Source: Allomyces macrogynus ATCC 38327 | Taxonomy: Eukaryota > Blastocladiomycota > Blastocladiomycetes > Blastocladiales > Blastocladiaceae | NCBI GenBank assembly: GCA_000151295.1 | Contig: GG745330.1 | Span: forward strand, 1,615,249 to 1,659,580 | DNA length: 44,332 bases | Direction of reading: 5' to 3' | Shown: positions 14,398 to 24,185 of the stretch, one piece after another | Layout of the letters: each line of letters opens with the position of its first letter | How positions within the stretch are numbered: position 1 is the stretch's first letter | Notes under the pieces: generated by a model | What the model was told of the DNA's origin: nothing | Databases searched by the model: none | What the model saw: the letters and a program-made list of their open reading frames with translations, nothing else | Program-made: the position numbers and the translations under genes

Positions 14398-14679
14398 TGA
14401 GGAGGTGGAGGGTGGTAGGGGTGGCGTCCAACTGGCGAGGACTTGTATTACGAGATGGAGGTTCTTGTTCGACCAAGAGTGAACGTGTTTTGCTGTGGAT
14501 CGTTTGTGAATGGGCAATGGCCGGTGCATCAATGCATCAAGTCAAGAGTTACGATTGAACAATGGAAAAGCACAAACGATTCGTGCGCAACGATCGCGCC
14601 CAATCGCTCAAAAAGAATGGGACAAAACCGGTCGCGTCGCACACTCGCCGAGTCGTCGCCCAACAAAGCGCGACCGTCC

Positions 14680-16807
14680 TCAATGCTGAATCTCGTCCCA
14701 CTCCCACGTACGCCCCTGCACCGCCTGCAAGTCCTTTTCGTCGGGCACCTTGCCCGACGCCGTAAAGTACCCCGCGGCGATCTTGGCGTCAATTTCGACG
14801 CGGCTGTCCGGTGGGATCAGCTCGTCCGGAATCGCACATCGTTCCTTGATCTCGATCCCGGCGTCTACAATCGCGTCGTACTTCATGTTCGACATGGACA
14901 TCATGCGATCGATCTTGGTGATGCCGAGCCAGTGCAGCACGTCCGGCATGAGCGCCTGGAACCGCGCATCCTTGACGCCCGCCACGTTCTCGGTGCGCTG
15001 GAAGTACTCGGAGGCCTTGTCCTGCGACCGCTTGCGCGCCTGTTGGATGGATCGGGTGGAGAGTATTCATGAGTTGCAGAGGAACACGGATGCCGCGGCA
15101 GGCGACAAATGGCGTGTACGCACGTTGTAAACGAGGTACTTGGTGATCTCGCCGAGCGCGCGCCCTTCCTTGCGGAAGTAGACAATAACTCCGCTGCCGC
15201 CCTGCTGCGCGGTCTTGACGGCCTCCTCGATGCCGTACATCAGGTACGGGCGGCACGTGCAAATGTCGGACCCAAACACATCGGATCCGTTGCACTCGTC
15301 CTGATTTTTGGGTGGAAAAGGTCAGAAATGGCGCCAAAAGAAATGTAATGGGCTTGCTGGGAACATACATGAACGCGCAGCGTCAGCTTCTTGGTTGGGT
15401 CGCTCATATGCTCAACGGGGCCGAAGATGTAGACGGTCAGACCACCAATCGGGGGCTACGGGGGCACAAAACAGGTCAATTTCGGTGCTATCAGCGAAGT
15501 GAATTGAAAACACGCGAGTAATCCGAGTCGTACCAGGAACACCTTGAGGTCCGGGCGCGTGATAAGCTCTGGGTACATGCCGCCGGTATCCTCGCTAGAA
15601 AGACCGCGTTAGCAAAAAAGTCCTCCATGCCGAAACCCGAGTCAAGCAAAGAACCGTACAAGATGCAGCGACGCAGAACGGCCTCGTCAATCCCAAAACG
15701 CGCAGCAACTCCCGGCAAGTACCACACCGGCTCGACGGCCGCCTTAGTGACCTTGATATCGCCCTGGTCGTTGATCACAATTTTGCCATCGATGGGCAAC
15801 CGGCCCTTGCGCACGGCCTCAGCAATCTCCGGCAATTGCATGTGCGCCTTGGTGACGGCAATGGACGGGCGAATATCGAGCCCAGCGTCAATCTCGGTCT
15901 TGAAGTGCTGCTGGACGAGATGCCCAAACGGGTCCATCGACACGAGCTTGGTCGGGTCGGCCCACTGCGGGTGCGGCCCAATCTTGACGGGCGGCTCCGT
16001 GTTCTCGAGGTCTGGCCGGTGCGTCGCCGGCAGCGCGCCGATCGCGACCGAGAGCGCATGGTAAATACAGTAAGAACCGCCGTGCGCGCCGATCGCGTTG
16101 CGCAGGCCGATGGAGGTCGGGTTGCGCGACGCGATCACGGGACCGCGCTGCTTCGGGTCTGGAGATACGAGAAAGTGATTTCTCGTTAGATCACCAAGAA
16201 GAGGCCAATTCAATTGAAATTGGCGTTGCGAGCGGAAACACGCACCAGGGTTGCCCCAGTCGAGCTTGGTCGGCTTGATCCCGGCCTGGCCGGGGTACGT
16301 GGTCAGGACGACGCGCGACGTGTAGGGCGAGCCCGTCGAGAGCGACTGCCGCGTCGACATCGACGTGGTCGGCGACTTGGGGGACGTCGGCGCAACGGCC
16401 GAGTCGGGCGAGTGCAGCGCCATGCCGCTGTCCGAGACAGTTGGCGAGCCGGCTACGTTGTGGGTTCGGCAATGTGAGCTACTTGACGCACACAGGACGG
16501 GAAGTTGGCGTCGATGCAAGCTGGTAAACGTACTGTTGGTGCGCTCGCGTCGCGATTCGGTGGTTGCGAGGTTGGGCGTGCTCGTCAACGCCTCGAGACG
16601 GTTCATCTAAATGGAGCCCAAGTGGAGTGCATCGTTCTGGTTAGAATGCGACCGTCTGGAATCAAGAATGATGCGATGAGGCGATTGAACGCGAACCTTG
16701 GTGTTGAGCGTGTCGTAGTCCAGCCGCAGGCCCTTGACCGTGTCGAGAATGGCCTCGAGCATGGCCTGATGAGACAGGGCCGCGCCCTGCTCGTTGGTCG
16801 TCGACAT
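14680..16807 (-). CDS. URC1: Uracil catabolism protein 1 (GTP cyclohydrolase II-like)
   Basis: Member of the GTP cyclohydrolase II superfamily, matching the fungal Urc1 group needed for the URC route of uracil degradation. Exons: 16807-16697, 16606-16534, 16452-16246, 16158-15660, 15594-15534, 15455-15369, 15300-15124, 15039-14680, giving 524 residues, all junctions in frame. The Cys cluster C349-x10-C360-x-C362 (ECNGSDVFGSDICTC) has the GCH II zinc-site spacing. The segment GRALGEITKYLVYNARKR replaces the GRGIGL stretch of riboflavin-pathway enzymes, which favours Urc1 over Rib1. An in-frame ATG at 17122 would add about 105 Ser/Thr/Pro-rich residues, and I prefer 16807. The nearby ribokinase gene may relate to ribose released from uridine. 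Confidence 0.9.
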
Positions 16808-17508
16808 GTTGGTGGGGGTGGTGGATGTCGACTTGGTTGGTGCTGTTTGGGATCCTATAAGGTTGGACGCTGGGCTGGTCGACGGTTGCAGAAATTGGAG
16901 CCTGGTCAAGGTCGTCGTTGAGCTCGTGGGGAGAGAGAGAGGATCGCTTGCGTGTCCCGGCAGGGAAAAAGAGGAGAGACCAGGGAACGCAGATATGGTC
17001 GGAGACGGGACTTGACTCCTCTGGGGTTGACGACGCGCACGTTTGTGCGCAGACCGCGCAGTGGGAACTGAGAACTGAAGCGAGAACTCCCATCGCGCTC
17101 GCGTGACAAGTAACCCTCCCACCGCCCACGCGGCACCGACCCTGCCAGAGAAGCGCCCACGCCAGCTGCCGGCAGCACTAACTCTCGTCGATCGTCTCCC
17201 GCGTCGTCAGCTGTGATCGCATGCAGTCCGGTGGCGAAAATGGGATAGAAGGAATCATTATTCAAAAGGACAGCGCCAGCGACCTCTCGTGTCGCGAAGC
17301 GAAGAAAAAACCGGCATCAATGGGGTGAATGGGTAGTGTGAAATGGAATGGGGCAGGTGGGCGGGATCAAATAATGATACGAAAACGATTAGACGGAATG
17401 AACGTCCGGCCGACTGACGGTGCGAGCCTTCATGCGCCAAACGATCGCACGTTTCGGGTGGAGCGTAACCAACGCGCTTCCTTGCTGTCAGCGGTGATGG
17501 ACCCCAAT
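16808..17508. other. Upstream of URC1 and downstream of the stathmin-like gene
   Basis: About 700 bases. 16808-17122 is open in frame with URC1 and may be 5' UTR or an N-terminal extension. In 17123-17508 I see nothing recognisable. Confidence 0.4.
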
Positions 17509-18556
17509 TTACTCCTCGGGCCCCTCGCCGGTCGTCCCGTTCAGCTGCTCGCCACTGGCGCCAATCGACTCGGCGCGGCGGCGACGCACGGTGTCGACGT
17601 GTTCGAGCGATGCCTTGATCTTGGCGGCACGCTCCTCCTCGATCTGCTTGCGACGCAGCTCAGCCGCGTCGAGCTTTGACTGCACGTCCTCGAGCGCCAC
17701 GCCGACTTCCTGGCGCCGGCGTGCGGCCTCCTCGGCGCGGCGCTCGTTCTCGCGCAACTTGGCGAGCCGCTCCTCCTCGAGCTGCTTGCGGCGCTGCTCA
17801 GCGGCATCAAGCCGCGCCTGCGTCTCCTCGTCGGATCCCGAGCCCGACGTCTGCCGCGTGCGCCGCTGCTCGACCTCGCGGTGCTGCGACTCAAGCTTCT
17901 TTTGCCGGTCGCGCAGCTGCTCCTCGGCGCGCAGCGCGGCCTGCTCGAGCTTCTCCTCGATGAACTTGGCTATCATTGGCGACGAGAGAACGATAAGAAA
18001 ATAGAAACAGAAGGCGCTTGAAACAAAACGATGCGCGACGTACCCTTTTCGGCGGCCTGCAGTTCCTCGAGCGTGTCGATGGCCTCGGAAATCTGCTTCA
18101 CCTTCTGCACGTCCTCCTTGGCAAACCGCAGCTTCGACTCGGCCAACTCCTGGCGGCGCGCCTCAGCGGCTTCGAGACGCTGTGCAATCTCCTCCTTGGA
18201 AATGCTGCATCAAAAGTGGTTTCGCGGGGAAACATTGAGATAGCAGTCTCGCGCGGATTTGGAGCAAAACCACCAGACAACGCGTACTTGCGCCGATCTT
18301 CGAGCTCGGCCTGCACATCCTCGAACCGCTTGACAACTTTCATGGGCGCCGCGGCATTGGCCTATTGGATTACGCCGAAAAGCACACGATCAGCGAGCGA
18401 CCATCCAACGCGCGCCTCGCGCCTCGACCAGCTTATGACGCGACGCACCGGGTCTTTGATGTCCACATCAAACGCAACGGGTTTCTTGTCGGCGCACAAC
18501 ATGTCGGTGTCGGTGCTGGTGGGGTCGATCGGTGCGTCGGTAGCATTGGCGCTCAT
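17509..18556 (-). CDS. Stathmin-like coiled-coil protein
   Basis: Exons 18556-18449, 18361-18288, 18204-18044 and 17969-17509 give 267 residues with clean GT-AG introns (74-87 nt). After a short acidic N-terminus (VAFDVDIKDP) almost the whole protein is a charged helix. It carries repeated units: KEEIAQRLEAAEARRQELA (from residue 64), EETQARLDAAEQRRKQLEEE and LEDVQSKLDAAELRRKQIEEE. The first resembles the tubulin-binding start of stathmins, which read roughly EEIQKKLEAAEERR, and a short N-terminal strand before a long helix is also stathmin-like. Stathmins bind tubulin dimers and destabilise microtubules. That role is inferred here, because generic coiled coils also use A/E/R/K-rich heptads. 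The tail is TGEGPEE. The gene is divergent from ribokinase. Confidence 0.55.
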
Positions 18557-19058
18557 TGCGGGCGAGTTGGACGTGGCGGGCGGGTGACGGCGTGGGGGGT
18601 TGCGCGCGGTCTGCAGCAGGCTGGAGTGCGCGGCGGATGGGAACGGGTCCGGTAATGCACGGTGTGCGAGGTCGAGGCGGGGTCGAGCGAGTCGTGCGCG
18701 GAGGCTGTGCGCTGCGCGTGGCAGCTCGATCGGCCTGGCAAGGTAGGGTGGCGGCTCGCGTCGACGAGTTGGGAGCGCCAGCATGAGCTGGCAGGCCAAA
18801 ACGCGCGGGCCTGAACAGAAAACGCGGTCACCACAGCGTCACGTGTGGCGAGCCACCGCACGCCACGGATCACAGCTTGTCGCTGCCGCTGCAGCGGAGA
18901 CGGACCGACTTGAACAACCACTCTCTCGACGGCGTCAATCGTCTTTGGTCTTGGAATCAGCGCTTGGTCACCGCGATTGCAAGGAACAGTGCCGTGAGAA
19001 CACGCGGTTACCAGCACCAGCAGCATCGCCAGCAATTCAACTTTTTCCAACGACAATC
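18557..19058. promoter_or_regulatory. Divergent upstream region, stathmin-like gene and ribokinase
   Basis: About 500 bases between two oppositely oriented starts. It should hold both promoters, but I can name no specific element. Confidence 0.4.
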
Positions 19059-20232
19059 ATGGCCTCGCGCGTCTTTGTCCTCGGCTCCGTCAACATTGAC
19101 GACGTCTACCGCGTCGAGGACATTGTTCGACCCGGCCAGACTATTGCCTCCACAAGCAAGCACCTTTTCCCGGGTGGCAAGGGCGCGAATCAGAGCGTGG
19201 CCGCGGCGCAAGCCCATGTGCGGAGCCTTTCTCGACCATAATCAAGCGTGCATCGATTTATCAGAGCCTGACCATCCCACTACTAGCCCGGCCTAATTTA
19301 TCATGTCGGCGCGATCGGGACTGACGGGCAATGGGTCGCCGACTTGATGGCGCAGCGGAACGTCAACGTCGAGTTCTTGACGGTTCTCCCGGACATTGTG
19401 CGTATTGTTGGAAGACTCTCGCGACGCGCGACGCGACCAGATCGCTCAAGACTGACTTGTATCATTTGCTCCCATCTAGTCCACCGGCCGCGCCATCATC
19501 CAGCTCTCCGCCGCGGGCGAAAACGCGATTGTCCTGCACGCTGGCGCCAACGCAACCCTCTCTCCCATCGCACTCGCGACTGTCTTTAGCCGCATGACCC
19601 CGACCGACTACGTTCTGCTGCAAAACGAAGTCTCGCACGGGCCCGAGCTCTTGCTCCGTGCGCGCGCGTCGGGAGCCAACGTCGCCTTCAACCCGGCACC
19701 ATGCTCCACAACGCTGCGTGAGCAATTCGACCTACACGCTGTCGACGTGCTGGTCGTGAACGAGGGCGAGGCCGTCGAGCTCGCTCACGGCCTGCCCACC
19801 GCGACCGCGAATACCACGACTGACGAGGCTGTAGAGCGGCTTGCTGCTGTCATGACGGCGTTCCCGCAAATCGCTATCGGTATCGTTACGCTTGGTCCGC
19901 GTGGCGCTGCTGTCGTGACGCGGTCGACTTCCGGATTGCACGTTGACCACGTCGCGTCGCTCGCGATCAAGCCCGTTGATACGACCGGGGCTGGTGACAC
20001 GTGTGTCGGGTTCCTTGTGGGCGGTCTCGCGCGGCGCGGCGTGCGTGTTCGGTCCGCAATGGAGACGGACGTGGTGAGCTATGTCGCGCCGCCCATGGCC
20101 GAGACGGTGCGGAGGGAAGTCCTCGACTGTGTGCGCGCCGCCACGGCGGCTGCGGCCATGGCGTGCGAGGGGCATGGGGCCATGGCGAGCATTCCAACTT
20201 ACGACGCCGTCATTGTGCGGATGCAGAGCTAG
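19059..20232 (+). CDS. RBK1: Ribokinase (PfkB family)
   Basis: Phosphorylates D-ribose to ribose 5-phosphate with ATP, in the cytosol. Exons 19059-19217, 19287-19397 and 19480-20232 give 340 residues, normal for the family. The N-terminal signature is FVLGSVNIDDVYRV, then the substrate loop FPGGKGANQSVAAAQA. The middle has IGTDGQWVADLM and STGRAIIQLSAAGENAIVL, then VLLQNEV and VLVVNEGEA. The catalytic/anion-hole motif is DTTGAGDTCVGFLVGGLA. Introns are 69 and 82 nt and in frame. The only soft spot is the first junction (AAAQAH to PGLIYHVGAIG). The gene is divergent from the stathmin-like gene and 2.3 kb from URC1. Confidence 0.93.
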
Positions 20233-20547
20233 GTTCAGTGGATGGCTTGGGGCGTCATTTATTCCATTTATACGACCGCCTTGGCAACAGTGTCCATCAG
20301 AACACCATATTTTGCCGCAAGTCAGGCCAAAATCACCACGTTCGCCATGCAGGGGCCGCTTGCCAACATTGAACGCGGCCGCAATGATGGTGCTGGCCAG
20401 CGACAAGTTTTTCCTACCTGCTCCGGCTCCCCTTCTCTCCTGATCCCCTCCTCCCACCACCCGGGCGCACTCGATCTTTGATCGATCTTCGCGCATTATT
20501 GTGCCCGTCTCCCACCCAGCCGCTTCCAACACGTCCATCTTGCCGCC
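20233..20547. other. Intergenic, ribokinase 3' end to HMG-box gene
   Basis: 315 bases holding the ribokinase 3' flank and presumed promoter of the HMG gene. A pyrimidine-rich tract (CTCCGGCTCCCCTTCTCTCC) lies near 20420. No gene is seen. Confidence 0.4.
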
Positions 20548-21500
20548 ATGAACACGCTCGCCAAGGCCGCCATGGCTGTCCGGGCGGGCATGCGCCCAGC
20601 GGCCAGCTTGCAGACCAAAATCAAGTTGCCGCCCCTGTCCCAGTCCTGGTCGTGCTCCGCGCGCATGCTCAGCTCGTCCATTGTGATCCCGGCCCCAGAC
20701 CCGCCCAACAGTACGCGCGCTCAGACACGCTGGCCATCGCGACCATGTCGCTAACAGCAAGCTTGTCTGCCGATGCTGTATTTGGGATTCGGGGTTTTCA
20801 GAACGCCTATGGTCTCTTCACCAAAGACCACGCCCGCTTGCGGCCTCCAGGCGTGCAACCGAGAGATTGGTTCAACCAGCTGCGAAGCTCACACCTGAGT
20901 GTGCGTAACGTTGGCCTGCAGACTTGGCGCTTGGATTCGCGGCCGCGTGCTGCGTCACACGCTGTACCTGGTGCCGACGCACCGGCGACGAATGCAGTTG
21001 ATAAACGTGCGTGGATTGACCCGCGCAAATCCGCGCCAATCTCTTCCACAGAGCGGGAAAAGTACGAGCGCGAGTTTCTCTGGACCAAGTACGAGGTCAA
21101 CCTGGCGCAGCACCTGGCACTTACACGGCCTAGCAGCACGTGGCGTGCGATCGGAAACGTGCGGCGGACTTGGTCGTCAAAAAGGCCAGCAAGATACGCA
21201 CGCTGCGTTTTGACGCGGGTTCTTGGATGTTGAGCGATAGCGCTCCGCTTCCTGGCACCGGTTCGGTTGCTGACCTTGGCGGCGGCTCGGCATCTGCTGT
21301 AGGTCCGCAACAAGGCCAAGAAGGGAGCACCGCGCAAGTCTAAGAACTCGTTTCAGCACTTTATGGTGGATCTGCGCTCGTCGTTGCCCACCGACATGCA
21401 CATGACCCGGGTGGCCAAGCACGCATCGGAAAAGTGGAAGACCATGTCCGACGAGGAAAAGATGCCCTTCAAGCAGCAGGCCGATGAGACCGTGGAGTGA
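20548..21500 (+). CDS. Two-HMG-box mitochondrial-type DNA-binding protein, structure uncertain, possibly a pseudogene
   Basis: The predicted N-terminus (MNTLAKAAMAVRAGMRP, many Ala/Arg/Ser, no acids) looks like a mitochondrial presequence. A first HMG box is represented by NAYGLFTKDHARLRPPG, WFNQLRSSHL and EREKYEREFLWTKYEVN. A second, intact box ends the gene: KKGAPRKSKNSFQHFMVDL, then HASEKWKTMSDEEKMPFKQQ. A presequence plus two HMG boxes is the layout of Abf2/TFAM, which package mitochondrial DNA. Problems: exon 1 (to 20710, GTACGC donor) does not join 20802 in phase. A frame break occurs around 21117-21140. The expected donor at 21195 reads ATACGC rather than GTACGC. Either the gene is decaying, the sequence has errors, or splicing is unusual. 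Confidence 0.55.
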
Positions 21501-22406
21501 GCAGCAGTTTTGTGATCGTGCTGGTGCTGAGGTATCAATAAGTTTCTTGAAGTCGGTATTTTAATCGCTGTTGTGTTGCTATCGCTTGCTTTCGACTAGT
21601 TCATTGCGGACAATTCCAGAGTGGCACTTCTTCGGTTGCATGACTTCAAACTGGCCAGGAAAGGACAGTGTTCACAACAAACTGGAGGAACGACCATTAT
21701 GAATCGTATGTAGGCCCCTGCTCACGTCCATACCCAGGCCGGATATAGAGCGCTGAGACGATGCCAGAATCTACGAGCAGCTCATCATATAAGAATTTAT
21801 GGAACTGCAGAAGAGGTGATCGGCCAGAGCGGGTGCGATGTTTGCGGTTTGATGGCCGCTGCAGTAGCGTGATGTGGCGAACGTCGGCAATCAGCTCCTC
21901 TCCTAAATGGGCGATATCCGTGCAGATCAATGGCCCACGGTGGCCATAATGTCAAAGAAGCCGGGCCTCGTGTCCGTTTTGCAGCAAGTGGTGCGTGGGG
22001 CTGACTGATCAGATTCGGCCTCATTTATGGATGGAGGGTCAAATGGCCGTGCTGTTCACCACGATGGCGAGCAGCACGACCATCGGTCACCTCAGCGACA
22101 GAACAACGCACGGCGTTGAACTCCCTGACGTTGCTGACTCTCCACCCACGCATTGTCAGAGGCAGTTGACCACTCACAGTTTGGCTGGTCGGACTAACTG
22201 ATGAATGAGGCAAATTCTGGCTTTTGCTGGAGCACGGCCCTCCAGCAAATGGCGCCCAGCATTTCGGTCTTGTACCTCATTTCCACTGTTATACATACGG
22301 TGTTCGTTGGTTTGTGAAAACGCAGACGAGGCCGTCGGTGTTCAGCGCGCACCAACAAAACCAACCCAAACAACCAGACCAAACAACCAACCCAACCAAT
22401 TCCAAC
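21501..22406. other. Lower-GC intergenic region
   Basis: About 900 bases, less GC-rich than the genes. A minus-strand open stretch (21930-21697) has protein-like sequence (GRSPLLQFHKFLYDELLVDSG) without a recognisable domain. 22345-22406 is an A/C-rich tract of CCAA-type words just before the next ATG, typical of a 5' UTR. Confidence 0.35.
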
Positions 22407-23596
22407 ATGCTCTCCTTTGTGATAATGCTCGTCCTCGCTATTGTCGTGTTCTGTGTTCTCGTTTTGATGTTCGCTGTTGCGGCGCTCGCCGCGTTCGTAC
22501 ATGCCGTCTACTTTGCCACTGGCGTCATTTCGTCGGTCTCGCTCGCTGCCACCGGCGAGTCATCGTTCGACAGCGCGGAAATCGTGGCCGTGATGGGCCG
22601 TACCGACTTGATGTTTTATTTGGCCTGCAAGGCTGCTGACGCGCCGGTGGTGCGCGCGGAGTGCGACGGGGAGGATGAGGAGAATGAGGAGAAGTACGAA
22701 AAGAACGAAAAGAAGGCCGTCAAGCAGGACGTGGCCCCTGTGGAACAGAACAAAAAGAAGGCTGAGGTGGCCGAGAACGAGCGGGTGGAGGACGAGGAGA
22801 AGACGGACATCAAGCTCGACTTGACGGTAAGATTTGAGCACTCTGGCTTCGCGTCTCCTCCTGAGCTAGTGCTAACGCTGCAAATGTGTTTCTCCACCAA
22901 CATAGGACGCCGCGTGTATGCCCGTCACCAAGACGGTTGCGCTGCTGCTGTTCCGATTGTGGTGCCCGAGGTGTCGGCGGTCAAGCCGGCCAAGAAGAAG
23001 CACGGCGTCGTGTGTCAGGTACGCAGATACTTCTCCACCGTCTTGTCGAGCGTGCGCGCGTGGCTCGCTCGCACATCCGCTCTCTCTCGTACTGTTACTG
23101 ACCTGTCCGCCACAGCCCGCGACGCGATCATTGTGCCGACGATCGAGGCCAATGGCGCGTTCCTCGAGGATTCCATGGCGCGGTTCCCGACGCAAGCCGG
23201 GACGTGCGACGATACGGCGCGCATGATCGCGACGCTGTTCAAGAAGGTGCTCGACAGCATGACGACGCCGCTGTTTGACCACCCTACGGTGCTGGCTCTC
23301 GTCGCTGCGAATGCCACCAACGTTACCGAGACCAAGTTTGTCGATGCGCTTGACGCGGTGCTCGCCGCACACCTGACGCCCGAGCGCCGCGCCGTGTTTG
23401 ACGTGCTAGTCTAGCACACGGTGCACGACCTGATCCCGCACTCGGATGGATGGTGCCCGCGGGCTTGGCCGTGACGATTGGCAAGGCGATCACGCGGTAA
23501 GAAGAGGAGATGACGGCCACGTTGTGGCACGCGGCGCACTTCCACCCGGCGTTTGCGCGGTATATTGCCGCGCAGGTCTCGCGCGCGTCCAAGTGA
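22407..23596 (+). pseudogene. Unknown protein with N-terminal membrane helix, coding frame broken
   Basis: Starts MLSFVIMLVLAIVVFCVLVL, a strong membrane anchor or signal, followed by more hydrophobic residues, then a Glu/Lys-rich segment (22668-22820). Two good introns are seen: 22827-22905 (GTAAG, GCTAAC branch, ATAG) and 23019-23115 (GTACG, CTGAC, ACAG). Removing both puts exon 3 (IIVPTIEANGAFLEDSMARF) out of frame. A frame change near the GCTGCTGCTG run at 22940 would restore only the middle, KPAKKKHGVVCQ. The frame then stops at TAG 23412-23414, yet protein-like sequence continues (HTVHDLIPHSDG), shifts frame near 23448 to MVPAGLAVTIGKAITR, meets TAA at 23498, and resumes to a TGA at 23594-23596 (FHPAFARYIAAQVSRASK). 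Read through without splicing, 22407-23414 is a single 335-codon frame. Function unknown. Confidence 0.5.
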
Positions 23597-24185
23597 GGCC
23601 ACGACGAGTGATTGATTTGTGTTGCGCGACGAGGTGCGGATTGAAGTTTGTCTGGTGCACGGTTGTTTATTTGTTTCTGGTCGTGCTGTATTCGTGCTCG
23701 TTTCTGTGCTCGTGTTGTGTCAATTCTTACCCGTCTCTTATCTCCCTGTGCTTCGATTCCCCGCCGTATAATTTCTGGCTCTTCTTCTATTCCCCACCCT
23801 GCTGATTTTGGTGATACCCATTCCTCGGAGTGATGTGCCGATTGCCACCGGTGTGGCCGTCTGGTCTGTAAATCGTTTGGTTCATGCTGAAATGCAGAAA
23901 TGAGATTGCTTGAAATCCTTGCACGCTGTCCTGCGTTGGGCCGTCTTCCCAGCAGGATCTAACCGAACCGCGCCAGGAAAGCAGACCTCGAGCAACTTGA
24001 CTAACTTGACCTGAGTCCATGCGCGTCGACATTTCGTCCCTTAGTCCACCTCCAGTCCATCAGTTGCGCAAAGACAAACTAGATTTCTGGCATGCAATTC
24101 TCTCCACCCCTCCACTCCTTCGCGCGGCCAGCCCTGTGCACGCGCGCATATCGCCAACGCATCCCCCGCTCAACCCAGCGCAAGA
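23597..24185. other. Convergent 3' flanks
   Basis: About 590 bases between two converging loci. It has a T-rich, pyrimidine-rich stretch at 23650-23800 and nothing I recognise as a gene. Confidence 0.4.

Noticed and set aside
14680..16807. Riboflavin-pathway GTP cyclohydrolase II (RIB1)
   Set aside because: The conserved GRGIGL stretch is replaced by GRALGEITKYLVYN, as in Urc1, and the protein has the long Urc1 N-terminal half.
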